Part shown: one piece after another, positions 36,039 to 44,119 of the stretch
Layout of the letters: each line of letters opens with the position of its first letter
How positions within the stretch are numbered: position 1 is the stretch's first letter
Source of the DNA: Rhizorhabdus dicambivorans
Lineage (GTDB): Bacteria; Pseudomonadota; Alphaproteobacteria; Sphingomonadales; Sphingomonadaceae
Assembly: GCF_002355275.1 (NCBI RefSeq)
Contig: NZ_CP023449.1
Span: 558,001 to 622,000 of the forward strand
DNA: 64,000 nucleotides
Direction: 5' to 3'
The notes under the pieces: generated by a model
What the model was told of the DNA's origin: nothing
What the model saw: the letters and a program-made list of their open reading frames with translations, nothing else
Database searches by the model: none
Translations under genes and position numbers: made by a program

Positions 36039-36216
36039 GCCGACTGGCGGTGAGCCCGGCCGCCGCGTCGACTTTGCCGATTTCGCCGCCCGGTTGATCC
36101 GGCGCCGCGAGCAGTTGGGCGACGATCTGGTGATTCCGCGCAACGGCGGCAATCGCCGGACGGCCAGCAAACGCGCGTTGCTCGAAGCGATCGAGGCGAC
36201 CGGCAAGCGCTGGTAG
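36025..36216 (+). CDS. Small basic protein paired with the nucleotidyltransferase gene
   Basis: The 63-residue protein (MSKDKPTGGEPGRRVDFADF...) overlaps the preceding gene by 14 bases in another frame, and GGAG stands 6 bases before its ATG at 36025. It is highly charged, with a central helix (FAARLIRRREQL) and a basic C-terminus. It could be the antitoxin or a regulator of the upstream protein; this is inferred from the overlap. Confidence 0.55.
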   Translation: MSKDKPTGGEPGRRVDFADFAARLIRRREQLGDDLVIPRNGGNRRTASKRALLEAIEATGKRW

Positions 36217-36283
36217 CGTGCGATGCGGGGACCACCTCTCCCGAAAACCTCCTCCATTCCCGATCCTTACCCAACGCCCCGCC

Positions 36284-36293
36284 TTGACGCAGC
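36284..36293 (+). promoter_or_regulatory. TTGACGCAGC motif before the first RTX gene
   Basis: TTGACGCAGC occurs 58 bases before the first RTX start codon and again at 37788-37797, 66 bases before the second. The first six bases match a -35 box. No clear -10 follows, so the shared motif may be an activator site or part of a non-standard promoter. Confidence 0.35.
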
Positions 36294-36341
36294 CACCCCG
36301 CCCGCGCCACCTGTTCCGCGCATTTCGGGGGACGCGCGACG

Positions 36342-37469
36342 ATGGTCTTTCTCACCGCATCGGGCGCCAATGCGCTGCGGATGGAGCGGTTCAACTTCGA
36401 TCGGCTGACCGACACGGACTCGGTCATCGTCCAGAAGAGCGGCAGTTCGCTGGTCATCGATGTCGACGGGCTGCGCTATGCCTTCGCCGGATCGGGGGTG
36501 CGCTACAACGGCTTGGACGAGCCGACCTCGGGGACCATCACCGGCCTCACCATATCGGGCAGCGGCGGCACCCTGTTCCAGGCCTCGGGCTTCAGCATTC
36601 CCGCCACCACCTTCTATCTCGCCACCTATGCTCCCGGCAGCCCCTTCCCGCTGGTCTTCGCGGGCGACGACCGGATCGAGGGCAGCGGGCTCGCCGATGC
36701 GGTCTATGCCTATGGCGGCCATGATGTCGTCAACGGCGGCGGCGGGGCGGACGTGATCCTCGCCGGGGACGGCAACGACCATGTCTATGGCCAGTCGCCC
36801 AATGGCGGCGCCGACGGGGCCGACCTGATCAATGGCGAAGGCGGCTCGGACTATCTGCAGGGCAATGCCGGCAACGACACCGTCAACGGCGGCGAAGGAT
36901 CGGACCGGATCAACGGCGGCGCCAACAATGACCAGCTGTTTGGCCAGGGCGGCCATGACAGCATCAACGGCAATCTCGGCAACGACAGCATCGATGGCGG
37001 CGGCGACAATGATCAGCTGCGCGGCGGGCAGGGCAATGACACGCTGGGCGGCGGCGCCGGCAACGACGTGCTGATGGGCGATCGCGGCATCGATCAGCTG
37101 CGCGGCGGGGCGGGCGACGACATCTTCGTCTTCGGGCCCGACACCAGCCCGATCGGCGCCACCGCCGAAACCAGTGACACCATCCAGGATTTCGGCACCG
37201 GCAACGACCGCTTCTCGCTGGGCTTCAAGCCCGCGGCGCTGCTGGTCGAGGCATCCGACGCCGCCACCATCCGGGTGTTCGCCGACGCCCGCGCCATCGC
37301 CGAGGCGGCCTTCGCCCGCCATGCCGGCGACGGAGAGGTCGCGCTGGTCTATCGCAGCCCCTATGAGGTCTATCTGTTCTGGAACTCGACCGGCGGCGCC
37401 GCGATCAATTCCGCCGTCTATCTGTTCGGCTACCAGACCCATGATTTCGCGCTCGCCGACTTTATCTGA
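36342..37469 (+). CDS. RTX-type calcium-binding protein 1
   Basis: The 375-residue protein has an N-terminal beta-rich region (1-105), then a block of hemolysin-type nonapeptide repeats (about 106-265; many GGxGxDxux units such as GGEGSDRIN and GGAGNDVLM) that bind calcium, and a C-terminal domain ending in a hydrophobic DFALADFI. There is no Sec signal. Proteins like this leave the cell through type I secretion using a C-terminal signal. No ABC transporter or HlyD gene is in the window. It is a tandem paralogue of the next gene, with a shared C-terminal LFWxSTGGAxI pattern. Confidence 0.85.
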   Translation: MVFLTASGANALRMERFNFDRLTDTDSVIVQKSGSSLVIDVDGLRYAFAGSGVRYNGLDEPTSGTITGLTISGSGGTLFQASGFSIPATTFYLATYAPGSPFPLVFAGDDRIEGSGLADAVYAYGGHDVVNGGGGADVILAGDGNDHVYGQSPNGGADGADLINGEGGSDYLQGNAGNDTVNGGEGSDRINGGANNDQLFGQGGHDSINGNLGNDSIDGGGDNDQLRGGQGNDTLGGGAGNDVLMGDRGIDQLRGGAGDDIFVFGPDTSPIGATAETSDTIQDFGTGNDRFSLGFKPAALLVEASDAATIRVFADARAIAEAAFARHAGDGEVALVYRSPYEVYLFWNSTGGAAINSAVYLFGYQTHDFALADFI

Positions 37470-37853
37470 GCGGTCTGTGTTCGCATATTGTTCTTGACTA
37501 GTAGGAAGCCGCCCGCTGCGATGGCGCGCCCGTCCCCGGCCAGTAGGCGGGCAGGCTCCTTCTCATGACCATATCCCGATCGTCATCCCGGACCCGATCC
37601 GGGATCCCGCTTCTTCCCTGTCCGGCGCGAAGGAAGGCACCCGTGCGAAAAAATAAAAAAACCCACACACAACCCCATGCACCCGGGCCAGTTGCGAACC
37701 GCTCGCATCTGGGGCGCCCCTCGGGGTCCCGCGCTCGCCGGCCGCCGCCGCGAACCTGACGATATCTGAAACCTGCCCCTCCCCAGCTTGACGCAGCGTC
37801 CGTCGTCCGGCCATTTCCGCCCGGGCGGCTGATGCAGCAGGGGAGTAAGTAGC
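37470..37853. other. Intergenic stretch between the two RTX genes
   Basis: No reading frame is supported. It holds a dispersed palindromic repeat at 37581-37610 (CGTCATCCCGGACCCGATCC...), which belongs to a very common alphaproteobacterial repeat type, an A-rich patch at 37645-37665, and the TTGACGCAGC motif at 37788-37797 in front of the second RTX gene. Confidence 0.5.
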
Positions 37854-38960
37854 ATGGCAACGGTAACCGTAACGGGGCTCGCCAGCCTCGATCTTTCGCG
37901 CCTCTCGCTGACGGCGCTGTCCAATCCGGCGAATTACCGGATCGGCGTGATCAGCAACACCGAGTTCAATTTCGCGGTGGGCACCGAATTCTCCTACCGG
38001 CTCACCGGCACCAACCTCTTCTCGCTCGGCGCGCCGGGCAGCACCATCACCTCGCTGCGGGTGACCTTCGGCTCCACCACCTTCGAGGTGTCCGGCCTGA
38101 ACCTCGATTTCGCGGCGCTCTACACCGGCATCCTCAGCGGCAGCGCGGGCGGCTTCGCCTCCTTCCTCGCCGGTGACGACACCGTGCTGGGCGGCGATCT
38201 CGCCGACGACATCAGCGATCTTGTCGGCCACAACAACCTGTTCGGCGGGGCGGGGGCGGATACGCTCACCAGCGGCACCGGCAACGACCATCTCTACGGC
38301 CAGTCGGCCAGCGGCGGCACCGATGCCGGGGATACGATCTCGGCCGGCGCCGGATCGGATTATGTCAACGGCAATGCCGGCAACGACACGATCAGCGGCG
38401 GCGACGGATCGGATCGCATCCAGGGCGGCCAGGATAACGACCAGATCTCGGGCGATGCCGGCAACGATACGCTCAATGGCAATCGCGGCAACGACATGGT
38501 GCTGGGCGGCGCGGGCAATGATTCGCTGCGCGGCGGCCAGGACAACGACACCCTCAGCGGCGGCGCCGGCAACGACGCCCTCTCGGGCGATCTCGGCGTC
38601 GACCAGCTGACCGGCGGCGACGGCGTCGACCGCTTCATCTTCGGGGCGGGCGGCAGCACGATCGGCTCGTCGGTCGATACCGTCACCGATTTCCAGCAGG
38701 GCACCGATCTGATCCAGCTCGGCTTCGTCCCCGCCTCGGTGCTGGTCGGCAGCAGCACCGCCGCCTCGATCGACGCGGCGCGCAGCGCGGCGCAGGCGCT
38801 GTTCGACGGCAATGCCGGCAATCAGGAGGCGGCCGCGATCAACCTGTCGGGCGGATCGACCCTGATCTTCTGGTCCTCGACCGGCGGCGCGACGATCGAC
38901 TCGGTCGCCGCCTTCCAGAACCAGCTCGCCGCCGACTTCGCCCGCGCCGACTTCGTCTGA
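37854..38960 (+). CDS. RTX-type calcium-binding protein 2
   Basis: The 368-residue protein has an N-terminal beta domain (1-100), about ten nonapeptide calcium-binding repeats (about 105-260; GNDTISGGDGSDRIQGG and similar) and a C-terminal region ending DFARADFV. The organisation and C-terminus match the preceding gene, so the two arose by duplication; the N-terminal domains have diverged strongly. Secretion by a type I system is expected. GGGAG lies before the ATG. Confidence 0.85.
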   Translation: MATVTVTGLASLDLSRLSLTALSNPANYRIGVISNTEFNFAVGTEFSYRLTGTNLFSLGAPGSTITSLRVTFGSTTFEVSGLNLDFAALYTGILSGSAGGFASFLAGDDTVLGGDLADDISDLVGHNNLFGGAGADTLTSGTGNDHLYGQSASGGTDAGDTISAGAGSDYVNGNAGNDTISGGDGSDRIQGGQDNDQISGDAGNDTLNGNRGNDMVLGGAGNDSLRGGQDNDTLSGGAGNDALSGDLGVDQLTGGDGVDRFIFGAGGSTIGSSVDTVTDFQQGTDLIQLGFVPASVLVGSSTAASIDAARSAAQALFDGNAGNQEAAAINLSGGSTLIFWSSTGGATIDSVAAFQNQLAADFARADFV

Positions 38961-38992
38961 TCGCATCGGACTTAGTCACCCCCGGGCCTAGA

Positions 38993-40050
38993 TGTGAGCT
39001 TTCAGGAGGTTGTTCATCCGGCGTGACCGGATCAGACTGATGTTGCGACACGTCAGGTCTGGAGGAACGACCGGATGAACATCCACAAGAATGCCCGAAC
39101 CACGCCCTTCAGTCGAGCCGAGATCGTCCGGCGCGTGATGGTTCTGCGCGAGACGCCCAGGGCGGTCGCGACCGCCCTGGGCGTCTCGGAGCGAACCGTA
39201 GCCAAGTGGCTGGCACGTTATCGGATCGAAGGCGAAGCCGGTCTCGTCGACCGCAGCTCGCGCCCACACGCCATGCCCCGCGCCACGCCCGCCGACCGCA
39301 TCGAGCAGGTCATCGCCCTGCGCCGTCAGCGCCTCTGCGGCAAGCAGATCGCCGCCACGCTGAAGCTCTCGCCAGCCACTGTCAGCCGGATACTGCGCAA
39401 CGCACGCTTGAGCCGAATGCGCGATCTCGATCCTCCCGAGCCCATCCGTCGCTATGAGCGCGCGCACCCCGGCGAGCTGATCCACATCGACATCAAGAAG
39501 CTCGGCCGCTTCGAACGCGTCGGCCATCGCATCACCGGCAATCGGACAAAGCAGAGCAGCACTCGCGGCAGCCGTGCTGGCGAGCGCTACGGCGCGGGCT
39601 GGGAGTTCGTCCACGTCTGCATCGACGATGCCTCGCGCATCGCCTTCAGCCAGATCCTCCCCGACGAAAAGAAGGAAAGCGCAACCGCCTTCCTCTTCGC
39701 CGCCATCGCCTATTATCAAAGCCTCGGCATCACTGTCTCGCGCGTCATGACCGACAACGGCGCCTGCTACAAAAGCTTCGCCTTCCGCGACGCCTGCAAA
39801 GCACTCGGCCTCAAGCACATCCGCACCAAACCCTACACGCCCAAGACTAACGGCAAGGCCGAACGCTTCATCCAGACCAGCTTACGCGAATGGGCATATG
39901 CTCGCGCCTATCCAACCTCCGAGCACCGCAAACGCGCCCTCAGTCCATGGCTCCATAATTATAACTGGCACCGCCCCCACGGCAGCTTACAATCACAACC
40001 GCCCATCAGCCGACTACGTCAGCCAATGAATAACCTGTTGAGGCTCCACA
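38993..40050 (+). mobile_element. IS481-family insertion sequence
   Basis: The element is 1058 bp long. Its ends are related inverted repeats (TGTGAGCTTTCAGGAGG... and the inverse of ...AGGCTCCACA; about 17 of 25 positions match). It is flanked by a 6-bp direct duplication CCTAGA at 38987-38992 and 40051-40056, which fits the NCTAGN target known for IS481. It inserted exactly at the left edge of a dispersed palindromic repeat (40056-40127). The intact transposase and exact duplication suggest a recent insertion. Confidence 0.9.
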
Positions 40051-40055
40051 CCTAG
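39075..40055 (+). CDS. IS481-family transposase
   Basis: The 326-residue protein has an N-terminal helix-turn-helix region (RAVATALGVSERTVAKWLARYR), a second one (CGKQIAATLKLSPATVSRILR), and an rve-type DDE catalytic core: D in IHIDIKKLG, D in SRVMTDNGACYKS, and E in TNGKAERFIQTSLREW. The stop codon TAG at 40053-40055 lies in the duplicated target CCTAGA, outside the element itself; the insertion target supplies the stop. Confidence 0.92.
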   Translation: MNIHKNARTTPFSRAEIVRRVMVLRETPRAVATALGVSERTVAKWLARYRIEGEAGLVDRSSRPHAMPRATPADRIEQVIALRRQRLCGKQIAATLKLSPATVSRILRNARLSRMRDLDPPEPIRRYERAHPGELIHIDIKKLGRFERVGHRITGNRTKQSSTRGSRAGERYGAGWEFVHVCIDDASRIAFSQILPDEKKESATAFLFAAIAYYQSLGITVSRVMTDNGACYKSFAFRDACKALGLKHIRTKPYTPKTNGKAERFIQTSLREWAYARAYPTSEHRKRALSPWLHNYNWHRPHGSLQSQPPISRLRQPMNNLLRLHT

Positions 40056-40127
40056 AGCCTGATCGGTTGAGGTGGAAGCGCTTCGCGCTTACACCGAAGG
40101 CGTGAATCAGGCTCTATCAAGGTCTAG
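40056..40127. repeat. 72-bp dispersed palindromic repeat, copy 1
   Basis: The sequence runs from AGCCTGATCGGTTGAGGTGG to ATCAAGGTCTAG, with a central palindrome around GGAAGCGCTTCGCGCTT. A nearly identical copy lies at 48071-48142. The terminal CTAG makes it a natural IS481 target. Confidence 0.85.
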
Positions 40128-40178
40128 CCCCGGGGTCCCGCCCTTGCCCGCCGCGCGATGCTTCGCCACCCTCGCGCG

Positions 40179-40790
40179 ATGTGCAACGAAGTCTCCCGCA
40201 AGCTCGACCTCGATCTGCTGATCCTCGGCCTGCAGCAGGCCGGCATCGAACTGGGATTCCCGGAGGGGCGGCCCAATATCGAGCCGGTCGCGAGCGTCCG
40301 GATCACCGATCCCAGCGTGATCGTCCGATCGGTGCGGGGGCAGGCGGAGATCGTCACCCGGCGCTGGAGCTGGCCCGGGCAGAACGGCAAGCCGGTCTAT
40401 AATTACCGCAGCGAGGGCCGCGACTTCCGCAACAGCCGCTCGCAGGGCCGCTGCCTGGTCCCGGTCGACGGCTTCTACGAGTTCACCGCGCCTGCCGATC
40501 CATCCGCGAAGCGCAAGGACAAGTGGCTGTTCCGCTGGAAGGACGCCCCCTGGTTCGCGATCGCCGGCCTGTGGAAGCGCGACGAGGCGGCGATCCCCGC
40601 CGACAGCCGCCACGAGGCCTTCACCCTGCTGACCTGCGAGCCCGGGCCCGACATCGCCCCCTATCACCGCCGCCAGGTGGCGCTGCTGCCGCCCGATCGC
40701 TGGGCCGGCTGGCTCGACGGATCGATCCCGGCGCCCGAGGCGATCGGCCCCACCCCCGCGGGCACGCTGGCGGTGGAGCGGGCTGGGTAG
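40179..40790 (+). CDS. SOS response-associated peptidase (SRAP/YedK family)
   Basis: The protein of about 203 residues starts MCNEVSR with the catalytic Cys2 that must be exposed after Met removal. Other family residues are visible: the Asn in YNYRSEG, the Glu in VPVDGFYEF and the His in APYHRRQVALL. SRAP proteins cross-link to abasic sites in single-stranded DNA and shield them. Several other SOS/repair genes are in the window, but no LexA box was seen directly before this gene. The ATG at 40179 is fixed by the need for Cys2. Confidence 0.9.
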   Translation: MCNEVSRKLDLDLLILGLQQAGIELGFPEGRPNIEPVASVRITDPSVIVRSVRGQAEIVTRRWSWPGQNGKPVYNYRSEGRDFRNSRSQGRCLVPVDGFYEFTAPADPSAKRKDKWLFRWKDAPWFAIAGLWKRDEAAIPADSRHEAFTLLTCEPGPDIAPYHRRQVALLPPDRWAGWLDGSIPAPEAIGPTPAGTLAVERAG

Positions 40791-40818
40791 GAGCGATGCC
40801 CGCCTTGCCGGGCTGCGC

Positions 40819-41247
40819 TCAGACGATCCGGCTGCGTTGCGAGAGCGGTTCGAACCGGCGCATCACGACGCGCAGGTCGGGGCCGCCGTCGCGGCGGATG
40901 CGGCCTTCGAACTGGCCGGGCGACAGCGCCTCGGCGGTGAATTCGAGCCGGAAGGTGGCATCCAGCGTGTCGAACATGCCGCGATAGCCGCCCTGCGCCG
41001 CGCCATGCCGCACCGCCTGCAGCGACGCCGACAGGGTGCCGTCGTCCAGCGTGTAGCCGCCATGGAACAGGAAGTGGCCGTCGCCCCCGGCCATCCGGTC
41101 CTCCTCAATGTGGAGGATGCCGCCATGCGTTTCCTCGTCGCGGCAGCCGAACCGGCCGAAGCGCAGGGTCCACAGCCCCTCCAGCCCCGCATTCATCGGG
41201 GGGAGCATCGCGAAAGGATCGGCAGCCATCTGCCAGGCGTTAACCAT
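40819..41247 (-). CDS. GrlR-like regulatory protein
   Basis: The protein of about 142 residues has the lipocalin-like beta pattern seen in GrlR-type proteins: LEGLWTLRFGRFG, GGILHIEEDRMAGGDGHFLFHGGYTLDDGTL and ATFRLEFTAEAL...FEGRI. GrlR itself is a negative regulator of type III secretion in enterobacteria; homologues in environmental bacteria have unknown roles, so the name gives the fold rather than the function. The start at 41247 has GGGAG close upstream; 41262 is an alternative. Confidence 0.55.
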   Translation of the reverse strand: MVNAWQMAADPFAMLPPMNAGLEGLWTLRFGRFGCRDEETHGGILHIEEDRMAGGDGHFLFHGGYTLDDGTLSASLQAVRHGAAQGGYRGMFDTLDATFRLEFTAEALSPGQFEGRIRRDGGPDLRVVMRRFEPLSQRSRIV

Positions 41248-41333
41248 ATTTCTCCCAACCATCTGATTATAGGGAGAAAAATGTCACTCTGATCGAGTCG
41301 TATCAGCCTGGGAAATTTACCTAGGCCGCACCA

Positions 41334-42179
41334 TCACCCGCCCTGGCGGCGGCTCAGGAAGGCCAGCCGCTCGAACAGCATGATGTCCTGCTCATTCTTC
41401 AGCAGCGCGCCGTGGAGCGGGGGGATCGCCTTCTTCGGGTCGCGCGACTGGAGCACGTCGAGCGGCATGTCCTCGTGGAGCAGCAGCTTCAGCCAGTCGA
41501 GCAGTTCGCTGGTCGAGGGCTTCTTCTTGAGGCCGGGCACCTCGCGGATGTCGTAGAAGATCTCCATCGCCTTCGCGACCAGCTCCTTCTGGATGCCGGG
41601 GAAGTGGACATCGACGATCGCCTGCATCGTGTCGCGGTCGGGGAACTTGATATAGTGGAAGAAGCAGCGCCGCAGGAAGGCGTCGGGCAGTTCCTTCTCG
41701 TTGTTCGAGGTGATGACGACGATCGGCCGCTCACGCGCGGTGATCGTCTCGCCGGTCTCATAGACGTCGAACGACATGCGATCGAGTTCCTGGAGCAGGT
41801 CGTTCGGGAATTCGATGTCGGCCTTGTCGATCTCGTCGATCAGCAGCACCGGGAGCTGGGGCGAGGTGAAGGCGTCCCACAGCTTGCCGCGCTTGATGTA
41901 GTTGCTGATGTCGTGGACCCGCTCGTCGCCGAGCTGGCCGTCGCGCAACCGGGCGACCGCGTCATATTCGTAGAGGCCCTGATGCGCCTTGGTGGTCGAC
42001 TTGATGTGCCACTGGATCAGCGGCGCATTGGCGGCGGCGGCGATCTCGTGCGCGAGGACGGTCTTGCCGGTCCCCGGTTCGCCCTTCACCAGCAGCGGGC
42101 GGCGCAGGGTGACCGCGGCATTGACCGCGACCTTCAGGTCGTCGGTCGCGACATAATTGTTCGTTCCCTCGAAACGCAC
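41334..42179 (-). CDS. MoxR-family AAA+ ATPase
   Basis: The protein of about 281 residues starts RFEGTNNYVATDDLKVAVNAAV and has Walker A GEPGTGKTVLAHE, Walker B LLIDEIDKAD, sensor-1 VITSNNEKELPDAFLRR and a C-terminal helical lid. MoxR ATPases act as chaperones that help insert metals or cofactors, usually with a partner having a von Willebrand A domain encoded next to them; that partner is not adjacent here. A GTG start at 42179 fits the family and a GGGAG spaced 9 bases away. Confidence 0.9.
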   Translation of the reverse strand: MRFEGTNNYVATDDLKVAVNAAVTLRRPLLVKGEPGTGKTVLAHEIAAAANAPLIQWHIKSTTKAHQGLYEYDAVARLRDGQLGDERVHDISNYIKRGKLWDAFTSPQLPVLLIDEIDKADIEFPNDLLQELDRMSFDVYETGETITARERPIVVITSNNEKELPDAFLRRCFFHYIKFPDRDTMQAIVDVHFPGIQKELVAKAMEIFYDIREVPGLKKKPSTSELLDWLKLLLHEDMPLDVLQSRDPKKAIPPLHGALLKNEQDIMLFERLAFLSRRQGG

Positions 42180-42244
42180 GTCCACATTCTCCCGCCTCAC
42201 ATCACCACTGGCGATAGGGGGAGGAGAAGTTCTTTGTCCACCCC

Positions 42245-42919
42245 TCAGGCGAAGACTTCGGCCCGCGCCTCGCTCCTTGCCTCCAGCAGGCCCCACAGGC
42301 CGCGATGCTGGACGAGCAGCTGCTGGGCGCCGAACACCATCGCGCGCTCGACGGCCGGCGAGCCCGCCTCGGCGGCGATCGCCAGCGCCTGGCGGGCGGA
42401 GGGGAGCGCCGGCGGGGTGAGCGCGAGGCCGAAGCGCTGCGCGGCGGCATCGATCACCGCGCGAACCGCGCGCCAGTCGAGCACCAGCGCCAGCGCGGCG
42501 CCGAGCGCGCAGCCATTGCGGTCCGACCGGCCGAGCATGTCGAGCGCGTGGCGCTGGCCCGTCACCGCCGCCTCGCATTCGGCATGGCCGGGCGTGCTGG
42601 GCAGGGGCCCGGCGGCGACCACCGCGCGCATCAGATAGGCGCGCTCCTCCGCGAAGCCCGCTGCCGCGGCGTCGAGCCAGGCGCGCACCTCGGGGTCCGC
42701 CGCCTTGTCGCGCGCATGGTCGATCACGCCGGGATGGCGGCCGTGCAGGCTGGAAAGGAAATGCACCGCATCCGCCAGATCGCGCGCCGCCTCACGCCCA
42801 CGGGCGAAGATGGTGCAAGCTATATAGGAATGGCCCTTGGCCCCGTCGGCGGCGAGCAGCGCGCCGATCGTCTCGGCCGCGCCAAGACGCGCAGCCTCCT
42901 GCTGAACTTGAAACGCCAT
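42245..42919 (-). CDS. Unknown alpha-helical protein
   Basis: The protein of about 224 residues is rich in alanine and leucine and is predicted to be all-helical, with no signal peptide or membrane helix. Conserved-looking segments are HFLSSLHGRHPGVIDHAR and LDWRAVRAVIDAAA. Similar proteins occur in sphingomonads beside the MoxR gene. The ATG at 42919 was chosen over the frame opening at 42964 because it begins the conserved AFQVQQEAARLGAAE segment. Function unknown. Confidence 0.6.
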   Translation of the reverse strand: MAFQVQQEAARLGAAETIGALLAADGAKGHSYIACTIFARGREAARDLADAVHFLSSLHGRHPGVIDHARDKAADPEVRAWLDAAAAGFAEERAYLMRAVVAAGPLPSTPGHAECEAAVTGQRHALDMLGRSDRNGCALGAALALVLDWRAVRAVIDAAAQRFGLALTPPALPSARQALAIAAEAGSPAVERAMVFGAQQLLVQHRGLWGLLEARSEARAEVFA

Positions 42920-43078
42920 ACGCAACAATCCCGAATACAACCGGATCACAACGCAGACGGCCAAACCAGCCGCCTGCCCGAATCGCTATAGCCGAAGTGC
43001 GGTAAATGGCCGGTTACGGAGGCGAAATTTATTTCCATAATTCCCCGTTCACCTCGGCCGCGCTAAGGTGATCGGCTT

Positions 43079-43609
43079 ATGGCCCGATCATCCTCCCGTT
43101 CGAACGACTGGGGTTTCCCCCGCTGGCGCGGCTATGGCAGCGAGCGCGGCGCGACCAAGGTGCGCATGTGCGACCGGCACGGCTGCGACCAGCCCGGCGA
43201 CTGCCCCGCCCCCAAGGCGCCCAACAGCCGCGAACGCTGGTATTTCTGCCCGCGCCATGCCGAGGAATATAACCGCAACTGGGACTATTTCGCCGGCCTC
43301 TCGGCGGAAGAGGCCGCCCAGCGGGAGGCAGACGAGAAGCGCTCCTCCTCGGGCTATGCCGAGCAGGCCCATTATGGCTGGGCAGGCCCCGGCGACGGTC
43401 GCTGGAGCCGCGACGAGTTGCGTGCGTTCGAGACGCTGGAGCTGGAGGCCGACGCCGATTTCGAGGCGATCAAGACGGCGTGGCGGCGGCTGGCCAAGGC
43501 CAACCATCCCGACGTGAAGCCCAATGACGCCGAGGCCGCGGTCCGCTTCCAGGCGGTGCAGGCCGCCTTCGAGATATTGCGCCGCGCGGAGGAGCGCCGC
43601 CCGCGCTAG
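43079..43609 (+). CDS. J-domain protein
   Basis: The 176-residue protein has an N-terminal region with a possible zinc site (CDRHGCDQPGDC... and FCPRHAEEYN) and a C-terminal J domain (about 118-172) with the HPD motif in KANHPDVKPND. J domains stimulate DnaK-type Hsp70 ATPase; the N-terminal part probably selects clients. No other chaperone gene is near. Confidence 0.88.
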   Translation: MARSSSRSNDWGFPRWRGYGSERGATKVRMCDRHGCDQPGDCPAPKAPNSRERWYFCPRHAEEYNRNWDYFAGLSAEEAAQREADEKRSSSGYAEQAHYGWAGPGDGRWSRDELRAFETLELEADADFEAIKTAWRRLAKANHPDVKPNDAEAAVRFQAVQAAFEILRRAEERRPR

Positions 43610-43762
43610 CGGCGCCCGCCGCCAGATTTCCCGCCAGAATGGATGTACTTGCAACCCGGCACGCATCCGTTACGTATCATCCCGGCGGGGGCTCGGAATG
43701 CGAGGCCCGGCCGTTGCGAACGCCTTGGGGGGCGCCGGCAGCGCGATGGTGAGGGGAAGGCT

Positions 43763-44104
43763 TTGCGTATCCTGTGCGTCGACGACGATGATCTCGTCCT
43801 GGCCGTGACGGCCGATCTGCTGCGTGCGCTGGACCATGAGGTGACCGAGGCGATCGGCGGTAGCCGCGCCGCTGAACTTATCGGCACCGATATCCCCTTC
43901 GACCTGCTCGTCACCGACATCCATATGCCGGGGGGTCCGGGCGGCGCGGACCTTGCCGCCCTGGCGCGCAGCACCCGTCCCGACCTGCCGGTGATCTATT
44001 TCAGCGGCATCGATTCGACGGCACCGGCCGGGATCGCGGATCCGGTGCTGCGCAAGCCCTGCCGGCTGGGGGAACTGCAGCGGGCGATCGCCGGGCTGGC
44101 CTGA
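43763..44104 (+). CDS. Single-domain response regulator
   Basis: The protein of about 113 residues is a stand-alone receiver domain: the acidic cluster CVDDDDLVLAV, the phospho-acceptor Asp in LLVTDIHMPGG, Ser in IYFSGI and Lys in VLRKPCRL. There is no output domain or adjacent kinase, so it may work as a phosphorelay shuttle. The start is inferred as a TTG at 43763 with GAGGGGAAGG just upstream, because no ATG or GTG lies near the conserved N-terminus. Confidence 0.82.
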   Translation: MRILCVDDDDLVLAVTADLLRALDHEVTEAIGGSRAAELIGTDIPFDLLVTDIHMPGGPGGADLAALARSTRPDLPVIYFSGIDSTAPAGIADPVLRKPCRLGELQRAIAGLA

Positions 44105-44119
44105 TCCGGCAGGGCGAGG

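Noticed and set aside
36700-38620. Short near-periodic repeats that could suggest a CRISPR array or satellite
   Set aside because: The period is 27 bases in frame, that is nine codons, and translates to calcium-binding GGxGxD nonapeptides; there are no spacers of constant length between identical repeats.
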